The notes under the pieces: model-generated | The model's database searches: none | Told to the model about the DNA's origin: nothing | What the model saw: only the letters and a program-made list of their open reading frames with translations | Made by a program: the position numbers and the translations under genes | DNA from: Eubacterium pyruvativorans | GTDB taxonomy: Bacteria > Bacillota > Clostridia > Peptostreptococcales > Anaerovoracaceae | Reading direction: 5' to 3' | Assembly (NCBI RefSeq): GCF_900102225.1 | Contig: NZ_FNBF01000002.1 | Coordinates: 107,998-171,997, forward strand | DNA length: 64,000 bases | In this document: positions 15,763 to 24,936 of the stretch, piece after piece | How positions within the stretch are numbered: the stretch's first letter is position 1 | Layout of the letters: each line of letters begins with the position of its first letter

Positions 15763-16522
15763 CTGGGTCCGCCGCATCCCGTTTCAGGAAGAAAACAGAA
15801 AGCACTGCGGACACCGGCACCGTCAGGCAGCAGCCGATGCCGCTGACAGAAACGGAGATCAGTTCTCCGGCCAGGGACTGGCTGTTCAGCACATACCGGA
15901 GCGGATAATCTGTCAGATACTGAATGATCAGCGTCATGTACTCTGCGATGTATACATAGAAAATCGTGTGGATGGAAGTGGCCAGAATGGACTTCCCCAC
16001 ATTCATGGAAGAGCGGAGCAGCGGCTCCCATCCCATGGACGGGTTCGCTGTCCGGAGCTCTCCGGTGGAAGAAATCACCGCCACAGCGCTGTCGATGGAC
16101 GTTCCCAGCAGGGCGATGAACATGACGGAAATCTGGATCTGCAGCATGTTGAGGTCCACGTTCCGGGTGTACCCGTTGGAGTCAGTTATTTCATATTCCT
16201 CCGGGTTGAAGCCGTAAGCACCTGCCTGACGGGCCAGAAGAAACACCAGCGGAATCATGATCACCAGCACCAGCATCACGCTGCAGAATGCGGTGCGGGC
16301 CATGGTTCCGTGCTCGTTCTGATAGTACAGAATGGCTCCGGTGATCAGCGCACAGGCTCCCAGAGTCACCGCCGCCGGCGGAAGGCCCCGGTATATCAGG
16401 AATATGGCGGCCAGCATGATGAGGAGGCTGAGGGCGGTGGAAACAATGGAACGGACCCCTTTGTCTCCGCAGGACAGGAAGATCAGCAGGATCAGAATCC
16501 CTGCCAGGAAAAACATGCTCAT
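15740..16522 (-). CDS. YibE/F-family membrane protein, second gene
   Basis: A 260-residue polytopic membrane protein with about six predicted helices and the family segment MFIALLGTSIDSAVAVISS. It overlaps its upstream partner by 4 bases (ATGA), so the two are translationally coupled and probably act as a complex. YibE/F proteins have no established activity; transport is commonly suggested. Confidence 0.8.
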   Translation of the reverse strand: MSMFFLAGILILLIFLSCGDKGVRSIVSTALSLLIMLAAIFLIYRGLPPAAVTLGACALITGAILYYQNEHGTMARTAFCSVMLVLVIMIPLVFLLARQAGAYGFNPEEYEITDSNGYTRNVDLNMLQIQISVMFIALLGTSIDSAVAVISSTGELRTANPSMGWEPLLRSSMNVGKSILATSIHTIFYVYIAEYMTLIIQYLTDYPLRYVLNSQSLAGELISVSVSGIGCCLTVPVSAVLSVFFLKRDAADPEKNGRHV

Positions 16523-17688
16523 GCGTTTTCGCCCCCTTTCTGTGCGTGCATGCGATAATGTCTGACGGCAACCAGGGAAGCCGCCGGGATGGCCAGTACG
16601 ACACCGATACTTCCGGTCAGGAACCGGGCGGTGTCGAAGAATATGTTGTACCGCAGGATCGTGTGGAAGGCAATGCCGTTGCGGAGCGACAGCAGAATGA
16701 TCGGCAGCGCGCCGGCCATATTGGTGAACAGCATCAGGCTGATCATGGTGCCCACCAGGTCATCTCCCACGGTGCGGCAGGTCCGGAACAGACTTTTTGG
16801 AGACAGATCGCCGCCGGTGTCGGCGATTTCACTGACTGTGGCCACGATGGTGACCACCACATCCATGACGGCTCCCAGACATCCCACCAGAATTTCTGAC
16901 AAAAATATCATATTGGCGTCCGCCTGACTGTAAGGCTGGCTCAGGTAATCCATGAAGTCATAGTCAATCCGTCCGCCGAAGTTCAGTGCGATGAAGGCAA
17001 TCAGCGTGGTCAGGGATGCGGCGGTCAGTGTGGCGAGAAAGGCCAGTTTCGTCCGTTCGTTTCTGCCGTACATGAAGAACAGCAGCATCCAGGTGAAGAA
17101 AATCACCAGCGGAATCATCATAATCAGGATGTTGTACCCTTTCGTGTAGAGGTGGAGAACGAAAGCGAAGGCGATCATATTCAGAATCAGACTGAAGATG
17201 GTAAGCGCCCCCCGCCTTCCGCCCACCAGCAGGAAGAGACCGAACAGCGCAGTGAGGACGCCCAGAATCAGCCAGTCCCGCTTCATGCCGGACGCAGTAC
17301 CGGAGAGATCACCGGCTTTATTTTTTGTCAGACTGCCGATGAAGATCTGGTTCCCCGGGGCGTACTTCGTGTCATAGACCCCGGACCGGGTATATTCATT
17401 GGAGACCAGAGCCTCCTGCCCCCGGCATGACCCGTTCAGCAGGCGGACCCGGAGTGTCTGGGTGTAGTAGTGCTCCGTGTAATCATGATTATCATCTCCA
17501 CCGGTTTTCGTTCCGGCAGCGTGATCTGTAACGGAGATGACCCGGCCGATATCGCCGGAATAAAGCCCGGCATCCATCCGGGCGCCGACCATGACGGCGG
17601 CCACGATGAGGAGCCAGATCAGGATCTTCGGATAGGGAATCGAAATGCCGGGGCGGGATGATCCCGCCGGCAGAGTTTGTATTTTCAT
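16519..17688 (-). CDS. YibE/F-family membrane protein, first gene
   Basis: A 389-residue protein: one N-terminal helix (PKILIWLLIVAAVMVGA), an extracytoplasmic domain of about 100 residues, then six to seven helices. The conserved EILVGCLGAVMDVVVTIVATVSEI block matches the second protein's GTSIDSAVAVISS segment, suggesting an ancient duplication. First of a two-gene operon. A TATAAT on the minus strand near 17776-17781 is a candidate -10 element. Confidence 0.82.
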   Translation of the reverse strand: MKIQTLPAGSSRPGISIPYPKILIWLLIVAAVMVGARMDAGLYSGDIGRVISVTDHAAGTKTGGDDNHDYTEHYYTQTLRVRLLNGSCRGQEALVSNEYTRSGVYDTKYAPGNQIFIGSLTKNKAGDLSGTASGMKRDWLILGVLTALFGLFLLVGGRRGALTIFSLILNMIAFAFVLHLYTKGYNILIMMIPLVIFFTWMLLFFMYGRNERTKLAFLATLTAASLTTLIAFIALNFGGRIDYDFMDYLSQPYSQADANMIFLSEILVGCLGAVMDVVVTIVATVSEIADTGGDLSPKSLFRTCRTVGDDLVGTMISLMLFTNMAGALPIILLSLRNGIAFHTILRYNIFFDTARFLTGSIGVVLAIPAASLVAVRHYRMHAQKGGENA

Positions 17689-17788
17689 AGTAATGTCTTT
17701 CTGTGGTTCAGTTCGCTCCGCCGTGTGACAGGGCGGTTCCCGGAGAAAGATCAGATCTTCCGGCGAACCCCGACATTATATGACCGGA

Positions 17789-17817
17789 TTGTGATGAATC
17801 TGCGAATATTGTATTTT
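17789..17817 (+). promoter_or_regulatory. Promoter of the rmuC operon
   Basis: TTGTGA, a 17-base spacer and TATTTT, 72 bases upstream of the rmuC start, in the region divergent from the YibE/F genes. Confidence 0.5.
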
Positions 17818-17888
17818 CGATATGGTTAGGTTAGAATATTTCTGTGCGGCCGGGTGGATTCCAGCGGCCGCTTTCGTTAGGAGGAAAT

Positions 17889-19109
17889 ATGAACGGTACC
17901 GGTTTTTTTGTGATTGTGCTGGGTCTGGCGGCGCTGATCGCAGGGGTGATTCTGTCGCTGCTGCGCATGGCGGAACTGCGCCGGGAACTGGAAGGGCTGC
18001 GGAATGATTCCGGAGAACGGCAGCGCCAGGAGATGGCAGAATTCGAGAATGCGGTCTGGCGGGCGCTGAAGGAGTCCGCGGAACTGCAGAATCAGTCTCT
18101 AAGGGATCTGAATACCAGGTTCCAGCAGTTTTCCGGCGGCGTTGAACAGCGGCTGGATAATCTGCGGAACGGTGTGGGCGGCCAGCTGGAAGGAATGAAT
18201 AAGAACATGAACTGGCAGATTGCGAATCTGACCAGGGAGAACAGCCGGCAGCTGGACCAGATCCGGGAGACCGTGGACGAGAAACTGCAAAAGACGCTGG
18301 AACAGCGGATCGGCCAGTCGTTTCGCACTGTGAATGAGAGTCTGGAGCAGGTCAGCCGGGGCCTGGGAGAAATGCAGAATCTGGCTCGGGGCGTGGGGGA
18401 TCTGAAGAAGGTGCTCTCTAATGTGAAAACTCGGGGTAATCTGGGAGAAATTCAGCTGGGGGCGATTCTGGAGGAAATTCTGGCGCCGGATCAGTATGAT
18501 ACGAATGTGAATACAACGAGTTCCGGCCGGGAAGTGGTGGAATTTGCCGTGAAGATGCCGGGGGAGAACGGGAACCGGGTGTGGCTGCCCATCGACTCCA
18601 AATTCCCGGGAGACAGTTACGCCGCATTGCTGGATGCCTATGACCGGGCAGATCCCAGGGCGGTGGAAGCAGCGAGGAAGAACCTGGCACAGGTAGTGAA
18701 GAAAGAGGCGAAGGATATCCGGGAGAAATATATCGCTCCGCCGAACACCACGGATTTCGGGGTGATGTTCCTGCCGTCGGAGGGTCTGTATGCGGAAGTG
18801 ATCCGCATGGGCCTGCTGGAGACGCTGCAGAGGGAATACCGGGTGAACGTGGCGGGTCCCGCCACCATGGCGGCGCTCTTGAACAGCCTGCAGATGGGAT
18901 TCCGCACGCTGGCCATCGGACGAAGAACCAGCGAGGTCTGGAATACACTGAGCGCCGTGAAGACAGAGTTCGGCAAGTTCGAGGAAGTGCTTCGGAAGGC
19001 GCAGGACAATCTGGCGAAGACAAGTACGAATCTGGACCAGCTGATCGGCGTCCGCACCCGGGTCATGCAGCAGAAACTGAAGGATCTGACAATGCCGGAG
19101 GACCGTTAG
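17889..19109 (+). CDS. rmuC: RmuC-family DNA recombination protein
   Basis: A 406-residue protein with an N-terminal membrane helix (GFFVIVLGLAALIAGVILSLL), a long coiled coil (about residues 30-175), then the RmuC nuclease-like domain containing RGNLGEIQLGAILEEIL, LPIDSKFPGDSY and FGVMFLPSEGLYAEVI. RmuC limits inversion at short inverted repeats and is thought to be a membrane-tethered nuclease. AGGAGG lies 4 bases before the ATG at 17889. The metallophosphoesterase gene follows after 32 bases. Confidence 0.92.
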   Translation: MNGTGFFVIVLGLAALIAGVILSLLRMAELRRELEGLRNDSGERQRQEMAEFENAVWRALKESAELQNQSLRDLNTRFQQFSGGVEQRLDNLRNGVGGQLEGMNKNMNWQIANLTRENSRQLDQIRETVDEKLQKTLEQRIGQSFRTVNESLEQVSRGLGEMQNLARGVGDLKKVLSNVKTRGNLGEIQLGAILEEILAPDQYDTNVNTTSSGREVVEFAVKMPGENGNRVWLPIDSKFPGDSYAALLDAYDRADPRAVEAARKNLAQVVKKEAKDIREKYIAPPNTTDFGVMFLPSEGLYAEVIRMGLLETLQREYRVNVAGPATMAALLNSLQMGFRTLAIGRRTSEVWNTLSAVKTEFGKFEEVLRKAQDNLAKTSTNLDQLIGVRTRVMQQKLKDLTMPEDR

Positions 19110-19141
19110 ATAATCGGATTGATACGGAGGGAAGAATTTTC

Positions 19142-19858
19142 ATGAAAATATATGCGATCGGAGATCTTCACCTCTCCTTCGACAGCCGGATCCGAAAACC
19201 CATGGATGTTTTCGGACCGGCCTGGGCGCATCATGCACAGCGTCTGGAGCGCAACTGGCGGGAGCTGGTGGGAGAGGAAGACGTTGTCATTGTTCCGGGG
19301 GATCTTTCCTGGGGCCTCAGACTGGATGAAGCCCTGGAGGACCTGCACTGGATTGAGGCCCTGCCGGGACGGAAGGTGATGGTGAAGGGAAATCATGATC
19401 TGTGGTGGACTTCCATCGGGCGGATCCGAAAAATGTTCGATGAAGACCGGATGGTGTTCCTGCAGAATGATTCCTTCTGCGTGCCGGGGACCCGGCTCAG
19501 AATCTGCGGCACCCGGGGATGGAACTGTCCCGGAGCCGAAGGGTTCGGGGAGCACGACGAGAAGATCTATCAGCGGGAACTGCTCCGGCTGGAGATGTCC
19601 CTGGCTGACGCCAGGAAACAGGATACAACGGAGATCATCGGTGCGCTGCACTATCCGCCCACCAATGAAAAGAAGCAGCCGTCCGGATTCACGAAACTGC
19701 TGTCGGAATATGGGGTGAAGACCTGTGTTTACGGACATCTTCACGGGGAACGGAATTTCCGCCGGGGAATCACCGGCTGCTTGAACGGGGTGAATTACCG
19801 GCTGACTTCATTGGATTATCTGGATGCACGGCCGACGCTGCTGAAGGAGATCGAATAG
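19142..19858 (+). CDS. Calcineurin-like metallophosphoesterase
   Basis: A 238-residue protein with the full set of metal-ligand blocks: GDLHLS near the N-terminus, PGDLSWG, KGNHDLWW and YGHLHGE. It belongs to a Firmicutes family annotated as metallophosphoesterase or serine/threonine phosphatase-like; substrate unknown. Co-oriented with rmuC and deoB, 21 bases before the latter, so probably one transcript. Confidence 0.88.
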   Translation: MKIYAIGDLHLSFDSRIRKPMDVFGPAWAHHAQRLERNWRELVGEEDVVIVPGDLSWGLRLDEALEDLHWIEALPGRKVMVKGNHDLWWTSIGRIRKMFDEDRMVFLQNDSFCVPGTRLRICGTRGWNCPGAEGFGEHDEKIYQRELLRLEMSLADARKQDTTEIIGALHYPPTNEKKQPSGFTKLLSEYGVKTCVYGHLHGERNFRRGITGCLNGVNYRLTSLDYLDARPTLLKEIE

Positions 19859-19879
19859 AATTGAAAGGGGGCTTTCGTT

Positions 19880-21076
19880 ATGAAGAGGGTCATATTGATT
19901 GTCATGGACAGCTATGGTGCGGGAGAGGCGCCGGATGCGGCGCAGTACGGAGATGCCGGTGCGGACACGTTTCTCCATGTGGCGGAGGGAACCCCGGGGT
20001 TTCAGATTCCGTCCCTCTGCCGGCTGGGACTGGGCAATGTGGACGGCATCGGTGCCGGAAAATGGCGGGTTCCCACCGGTGAGATCGAAGGTGCCTACGG
20101 CAGAATGAGAGAGGCGTCCTCCGGAAAGGACACGATCACCGGACACTGGGAAATCGCAGGGATCCGGACGGAGACACCGTTCCGCACCTACCCGGACGGC
20201 TTTCCGCCGGCATTCATTCACAAGCTGGAAGCGGAAATCGGGACAGAGGTGCTGGGAAACTACCCGGCTTCCGGAACGGAGATCATCGAAGTGCTGGGGG
20301 ACGAACATGAGCGCACCGGAAAGCCGATCGTCTACACCTCGGCGGACAGTGTCTTTCAGATCGCAGCCAACACCGCAGTAATCCCGCTGGATCGCCTATA
20401 CGCGATATGCGAAACCGCAAGGCGTCTCCTGGTAGGGGACTGGGCCTGCGGCCGGGTGATTGCCCGCCCTTATGTGAAGGAGAACGGGAAACGGATCCGT
20501 ACCGGCGACCGCAGGGACTACGCCGTGTCGCCCCACAGCCGGACCATGCTGGATGAAGTGAAGGCGGCGGGGCTTCCGGTGTATGCGGTAGGGAAAATCC
20601 ACGATATCTTCAACGGTCAGGGCATCACCCGCTGGGTGCATACAGCTGACAATCAGAACGGGGTGGACGAGACCCTCCGGGCGATGGATGAGTCGGAGGG
20701 CGGGCTGATCTTCACGAACCTGGTGGACTTCGATTCCAAGTACGGACACCGCCGGGATCCGTCCGGGTACGGCAGGGCGGTCATGGATTTCGACCGCAGA
20801 CTGCCGGAGATCCGGGAAAAGCTTCTGCCGGAGGATATTCTGATCATTACAGCAGATCACGGCAATGATCCCATTCACAGCGGTTTCGATCACACCCGGG
20901 AATATGTGCCGGTTCTGGTATCGGGGCAGCCGGTCAGGCCCGGGGTCAATCTGGGAACCCGTTCCACGTTCTCGGATCTGGGCCAGACGGTCTGTGACTA
21001 TCTGGGGGTTAAACCGGTTATGGAAGGCATCAGTTTCCTTCCGGAGGTGCTTCTTCGGGGGAATCCGGAGAAGTGA
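19880..21076 (+). CDS. deoB: Phosphopentomutase
   Basis: A 398-residue alkaline-phosphatase-superfamily mutase. VMDSYGAGEAPDA provides the first metal ligand, GKDTITGHWE the phosphorylated Thr, VDFDSKYGHRRDP and ITADHGNDP the other metal sites. It interconverts ribose/deoxyribose 1- and 5-phosphates in nucleoside salvage, feeding on the product of the phosphorylase encoded next. AAAGGGGG lies upstream of the ATG. Confidence 0.96.
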   Translation: MKRVILIVMDSYGAGEAPDAAQYGDAGADTFLHVAEGTPGFQIPSLCRLGLGNVDGIGAGKWRVPTGEIEGAYGRMREASSGKDTITGHWEIAGIRTETPFRTYPDGFPPAFIHKLEAEIGTEVLGNYPASGTEIIEVLGDEHERTGKPIVYTSADSVFQIAANTAVIPLDRLYAICETARRLLVGDWACGRVIARPYVKENGKRIRTGDRRDYAVSPHSRTMLDEVKAAGLPVYAVGKIHDIFNGQGITRWVHTADNQNGVDETLRAMDESEGGLIFTNLVDFDSKYGHRRDPSGYGRAVMDFDRRLPEIREKLLPEDILIITADHGNDPIHSGFDHTREYVPVLVSGQPVRPGVNLGTRSTFSDLGQTVCDYLGVKPVMEGISFLPEVLLRGNPEK

Positions 21077-21094
21077 TGGGGGCATGAAGTGATG

Positions 21095-21148
21095 AATGAA
21101 GTGCCGATAGAGAATGAAGTGCTGATAGAGAATGAAGTGACAGACGCA
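21095..21148 (+). repeat. 18-base tandem repeat, two units plus a degenerate third
   Basis: AATGAAGTGCCGATAGAG (21095-21112) is followed by a copy with one change (21113-21130) and a diverged third unit (21131-21148). It occupies the spacer between deoB and the phosphorylase gene. Each unit begins with an ATG in the context GAATGAAGTG, but no frame stays open usefully. Confidence 0.75.
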
Positions 21149-21211
21149 GAATGAAGGAATGACTTGGCGGATCAGGAATGAATTGACGAAACAGAAAGAG
21201 GGTCTGAGCGA

Positions 21212-22516
21212 ATGGATATTCTGGACTGTATTACGAAGAAACGGGACGGCGGGGCACTGTCCCGCCGGGAAATCGACGAAATGATCCGGGGAATCACCGA
21301 GGGTGAGGTTCCGGATTATCAGACAGCTGCCTTCCTCATGGCGGTTTACTTCCGGGGAATGACGGATCAGGAGACGTTCCTTCTCACTGATGCCATGCGC
21401 CGGTCCGGAGACACCATGGATCTTTCGGACATTCCGGGGTTGAAAGTGGATAAGCATTCCACCGGCGGGGTGGGAGACAAGGCGACGCTGGCGGCCGGTC
21501 CTCTGGCCGCCGCCCTGGGGGTGCCTGTGGCGAAGATGAGCGGCCGGGGCCTGGGTTTCAGCGGCGGAACCATCGACAAGCTGGAGGCAATTCCGGGATT
21601 CAGGACCCGGCTCGGCGAAGAGGAATTCCGGGAGCGGGTCCGCAGGATCGGCATTGCGGTCACCGGACAGACCGGTAATCTCACTCCGGCTGACAAGAAA
21701 ATATATGCTCTGCGGGATGTCACCGGCACTGTGGAGAACAGGAGTCTGATCGCCAGCAGTATAATGAGCAAAAAACTGGCGTCCGGCAGTGACGCCGTCC
21801 TGCTGGATGTGAAGTGCGGCAGCGGCGCCTTCATGAAGGATCTCGGGGAGGCCCGGGAGCTGGCCCGGCTGATGGTGGCCATTGGCCGGAGTGCCGGCCG
21901 GAAAATGGCGGCCCTGATCACCGACATGGACCAGCCCCTGGGGCTGGCGGTGGGAAACGCCCTGGAAGTCCGGGAAGCGATCGATACCCTCCGGGGCAGC
22001 GGCCCTGCGGACTTCACTGAACTGGTGCTGGAACTCACCGGTGCAATGGCCTTCCTGGGAGGCCGGGCGCCGGATGCGGAAACCGGCCGGAAGATGGCCG
22101 GCCAGGCCCTGGCGGAGGGACTGGGTCTGAAGAAACTGCAGGAGATGATTCTGGCCCAGGGCGGGGATGTTCGTGTGACGGAGGATCCGTCCCTGCTTCC
22201 GGAGGCGGCCTGCGCTCTGCCGGTTCGGGCGGAAGAAGAGGGATTCGTGAACCGCATCGACGCCATGGCTGTGGGAGAAGTGTCCCGGGACACCGGAGCC
22301 GGGCGGCGCATGAAAGACGAGGAGATTGATCTTTCTGCCGGGGTTCTGCTTCGCAGGAAACGGGGAGACCGGGTCCGGAAGGGGCAGGAACTGGCCGTTC
22401 TCTTCGGGTCGGATGCTTCCCGGCTTGCGGAACTGGCGCCTTCCCTCCGTGGGGCCTTCTCCATCACAGAGACGGAGCCGGCGCCGGTTCCGATGGTGCT
22501 GGACCGGGTGTGGTAG
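21212..22516 (+). CDS. pdp: Pyrimidine-nucleoside phosphorylase
   Basis: A 434-residue thymidine/pyrimidine phosphorylase: helical domain first, then KHSTGGVGDKATLAAGPL for phosphate binding, KMSGRGLGFSGGTIDKLE and SSIMSKKLASG for the base. It splits uridine or thymidine to base plus (deoxy)ribose 1-phosphate, which DeoB isomerises. Firmicutes members are usually broad pyrimidine-nucleoside phosphorylases (pdp) rather than strict thymidine phosphorylases (deoA); the sequence does not settle this. Last gene before a terminator. Confidence 0.92.
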   Translation: MDILDCITKKRDGGALSRREIDEMIRGITEGEVPDYQTAAFLMAVYFRGMTDQETFLLTDAMRRSGDTMDLSDIPGLKVDKHSTGGVGDKATLAAGPLAAALGVPVAKMSGRGLGFSGGTIDKLEAIPGFRTRLGEEEFRERVRRIGIAVTGQTGNLTPADKKIYALRDVTGTVENRSLIASSIMSKKLASGSDAVLLDVKCGSGAFMKDLGEARELARLMVAIGRSAGRKMAALITDMDQPLGLAVGNALEVREAIDTLRGSGPADFTELVLELTGAMAFLGGRAPDAETGRKMAGQALAEGLGLKKLQEMILAQGGDVRVTEDPSLLPEAACALPVRAEEEGFVNRIDAMAVGEVSRDTGAGRRMKDEEIDLSAGVLLRRKRGDRVRKGQELAVLFGSDASRLAELAPSLRGAFSITETEPAPVPMVLDRVW

Positions 22517-22571
22517 CCCGGTGGGGATGGTATACCTGTATGCTGGTGCTGAACAATGAAGATAAAACGAT

Positions 22572-22625
22572 GGCGGGGCTGCTTGCCGAATGATTGGGAT
22601 CGTTCGGGCAGGCAGCCCCGCCTTT
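22572..22625 (+). terminator. Intrinsic terminator of the nucleoside salvage operon
   Basis: Arms GGCGGGGCTGC and GCAGCCCCGCC, with inner pairing of TTGCCGAA to TTCGGGCAG, followed by TTTCG. Confidence 0.8.
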
Positions 22626-22644
22626 CGTATGGGGAAAAACAGAA

Positions 22645-22672
22645 GTGCGGACCCAGGCATTTAGGCCCGCAC
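22645..22672 (+). repeat. Solitary GTGCGG hairpin
   Basis: GTGCGGACC and GGCCCGCAC are complementary with one bulge around a short loop. It resembles one arm-pair of the dispersed paired-hairpin element. A GTATACAAT motif follows at 22717, the same association seen near 13.0 and 59.4 kb. Confidence 0.45.
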
Positions 22673-22762
22673 CCTGTCCGGTGCCTGATCAGAGGAACGA
22701 ATTCTCGGTGGATTTTGTATACAATAAACAAAAAATATAGAAAAGTTCGTGCGGGAATGGAG

Positions 22763-22810
22763 TTGACATGTGATACGGGTATGATATTATACTGGTATAC
22801 ATAGGTACCA
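22763..22810 (+). promoter_or_regulatory. Promoter and candidate GntR operator of the citrate operon
   Basis: TTGACA, a 16-base spacer and TATTAT (22785-22790) form a strong promoter. Immediately downstream, TGGTATACATAGGTACCA (22793-22810) has TGGTA/TACCA arms covering the expected transcription start. FCD-type GntR proteins often bind TGGT-n-ACCA-type dyads, and one is encoded as the second gene of the operon, so autoregulation is a reasonable inference. Confidence 0.55.
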
Positions 22811-22853
22811 TGATAAAGTGGATGCAGATTGGACAGGAGTGTGAGGTGACGAA

Positions 22854-24257
22854 ATGCTGGAGACATCAGAGAAAACGAACCTGCTGGAGCAGGCCAGTTA
22901 TAAATACAGCCTGCAGGATGTAGCGGAGCCGAATCTTTATCGGGATATATATGATTACGAGAGTGTACCGAAGGTCGCATTCAACCACCGGCGGGTTCCG
23001 ATGAATATGCCCACCGATGTGTGGATCACGGATACATCGTTCCGTGACGGACAGCAGTCCATGGCGCCGTATTCGGTGAAACAGATTGTGGATCTGTATA
23101 AGCTGCTCTCCAAACTGGGAGGACCCTACGGCATTATCCGCCAGTCCGAGTTCTTCGCCTATACGAAGAAGGACGTGGAAGCCATCGAGAAGTGCATGGA
23201 TCTGGGACTGAAGTTTCCGGAGATCACCACATGGATCCGGGCGAACAAGGAAGATTTCAAGATGGTGAAGAAACTGGGCATCCGGGAAACCGGCATCCTG
23301 GTTTCCTGCAGTGATTACCATATTTTTAAGAAAATGAAGATGACCCGCCGGCAGGCAGTGGATTACTATCTGGAGACGATCCGTTCTGCCTTCGATGCCG
23401 GCGTGGTGCCGCGCTGCCATCTGGAGGACATCACCCGGGCGGACTTCTACGGTTTCGTGGTGCCGTTTGTCAACGAGATCATGGATCTGTCCAATGAGGC
23501 GGGTATCCCGGTCAAGATCCGGGCCTGCGACACCATGGGCTACGGTATCCCGTTCTCGGAGGTGGCACTGCCCCGCAGTGTGCCGGGGATCATCTACGGT
23601 CTGCAGCATTATGCGGGGGTTCCGAGCGAATATCTGGAGTGGCACGGTCACAATGACTTCTACAAGTCCGTGACCAACGCCTCCACCGCATGGCTCTACG
23701 GCGCCTGTGCCGTGAACTGCTCCATGCTGGGAATCGGAGAGCGGACCGGAAATGTTCCGCTGGAGGCCATGGTCTTCGAGTATGCTTCTCTCCGGGGTTC
23801 CCTGGACGGCATGGATCCGACGGTGATCACAGAGATCGCCCGGTATTTCCAGGATGAGATGGGATACGATATTCCGCCGATGACGCCGTTCGTCGGAGAA
23901 AACTTCAATGTCACCCGGGCGGGCATTCATGCCGACGGACTCATGAAGGATGAGGAAATCTACAACATCTTCAACACGAAGAAGCTGCTGAACCGGGCCC
24001 CGGGGGTTGTGATCAGCAAGACCAGCGGCGCCTCCGGCATCGCATACTGGATCAATGAGCATTTCGCCCTGGAAGGGGAGAATGAGATTCAGAAGGATGA
24101 TCCTCTGGTGCTGAAAATGAAAGAATGGGTGGACGAGATGTATGCCGACGGCCGTACTACCTCCCTTTCCAAGGGAGAGATCATGGACAAGATCCGTGAG
24201 CTGACCGGCGGCCAGATGCCATCGAAGAGTGTGACAGCGAGGGAGGAGCAGAAATAA
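22854..24257 (+). CDS. Re-type citrate synthase (isopropylmalate synthase-like fold)
   Basis: A 467-residue member of the alpha-isopropylmalate/homocitrate synthase superfamily: VWITDTSFRDGQQSMAPYS carries the metal-binding Asp and catalytic Arg, and the C-terminal side has LEWHGHNDFYKSVTNAS with the metal-binding HxH. It lacks the long C-terminal leucine-regulatory domain. Clostridial proteins of this type are Re-face-specific citrate synthases, joining acetyl-CoA and oxaloacetate. The citrate assignment is supported by aconitase and isocitrate dehydrogenase in the same operon. It overlaps the next gene by one base (TAATG). Confidence 0.85.
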   Translation: MLETSEKTNLLEQASYKYSLQDVAEPNLYRDIYDYESVPKVAFNHRRVPMNMPTDVWITDTSFRDGQQSMAPYSVKQIVDLYKLLSKLGGPYGIIRQSEFFAYTKKDVEAIEKCMDLGLKFPEITTWIRANKEDFKMVKKLGIRETGILVSCSDYHIFKKMKMTRRQAVDYYLETIRSAFDAGVVPRCHLEDITRADFYGFVVPFVNEIMDLSNEAGIPVKIRACDTMGYGIPFSEVALPRSVPGIIYGLQHYAGVPSEYLEWHGHNDFYKSVTNASTAWLYGACAVNCSMLGIGERTGNVPLEAMVFEYASLRGSLDGMDPTVITEIARYFQDEMGYDIPPMTPFVGENFNVTRAGIHADGLMKDEEIYNIFNTKKLLNRAPGVVISKTSGASGIAYWINEHFALEGENEIQKDDPLVLKMKEWVDEMYADGRTTSLSKGEIMDKIRELTGGQMPSKSVTAREEQK

Positions 24258-24907
24258 TGGAATTCAAGACGGTATCCCTGGCAGACAGGGTTTTCGAGAC
24301 ACTGGAGAAGAACATACTGAACGGAACATACAAACGGGGGGAAGTCATCAGTGAGAAGCGGCTCACCGAGGAACTGGGTGTGAGCCGGACGCCGATCCGG
24401 GAAGCGCTGAACCGGCTGATGGAAGAGGATCTGATTGAGGATTCTCCGAACGGCACGGTGGTCTGCGGCATGACGCCTGCGGATGTGGCTGACGCTTACG
24501 AAGTGAAGCGCAGAATGGAAGTGCTGGCCGCCCGCCGGGCTGCGAAGAACATCACCGAGGACGAGCTTCGCTACATGAAGGAACTGGTGGAACAGGCGGA
24601 ATTCTACGTCCAGAAGAATGATGCGGACAAGGTCCGGGACATGGATACCCAGTTCCATGACGCTCTGTACGATGCCAGCCGGAGCCGGGTGCTCAGGCGG
24701 ATTCTGCGGCCGCTTCACCACAAGATCATGCGGTACCGGAAAGCATCCCTGGAGCAGCACGAATCCCGTCTGAAGGAATCGGTGGAGGAACATATTCAGA
24801 TCCTGGGTGCCCTGGAAACGCACGACGAGGACAAGGTGGAAACACTGATGATGGTGCATATTCAGCACGCCCAGAACAGCATCAGCAACATCGAAGAAGA
24901 GAAATAG
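24257..24907 (+). CDS. FadR/FCD-subfamily GntR transcriptional regulator
   Basis: A 216-residue protein: N-terminal winged helix (VISEKRLTEELGVSRTPIREALNRL) and an all-helical FCD ligand domain with metal-site residues in DMDTQFHDALYDAS and LHHKIMRYR. FCD domains bind small carboxylic acids. Its place inside the citrate operon, overlapping the synthase stop codon, points to feedback by an intermediate such as citrate or 2-oxoglutarate (inference). Confidence 0.9.
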   Translation: MEFKTVSLADRVFETLEKNILNGTYKRGEVISEKRLTEELGVSRTPIREALNRLMEEDLIEDSPNGTVVCGMTPADVADAYEVKRRMEVLAARRAAKNITEDELRYMKELVEQAEFYVQKNDADKVRDMDTQFHDALYDASRSRVLRRILRPLHHKIMRYRKASLEQHESRLKESVEEHIQILGALETHDEDKVETLMMVHIQHAQNSISNIEEEK

Positions 24908-24936
24908 AACATAGAAATACGGAAGGAAGCAGAGAA

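Noticed and set aside
20396..22660. A 754-codon minus-strand frame opposite deoB and pdp
   Set aside because: Both plus-strand genes have complete catalytic motifs; the antisense frame has none and spans an intergenic tandem repeat.
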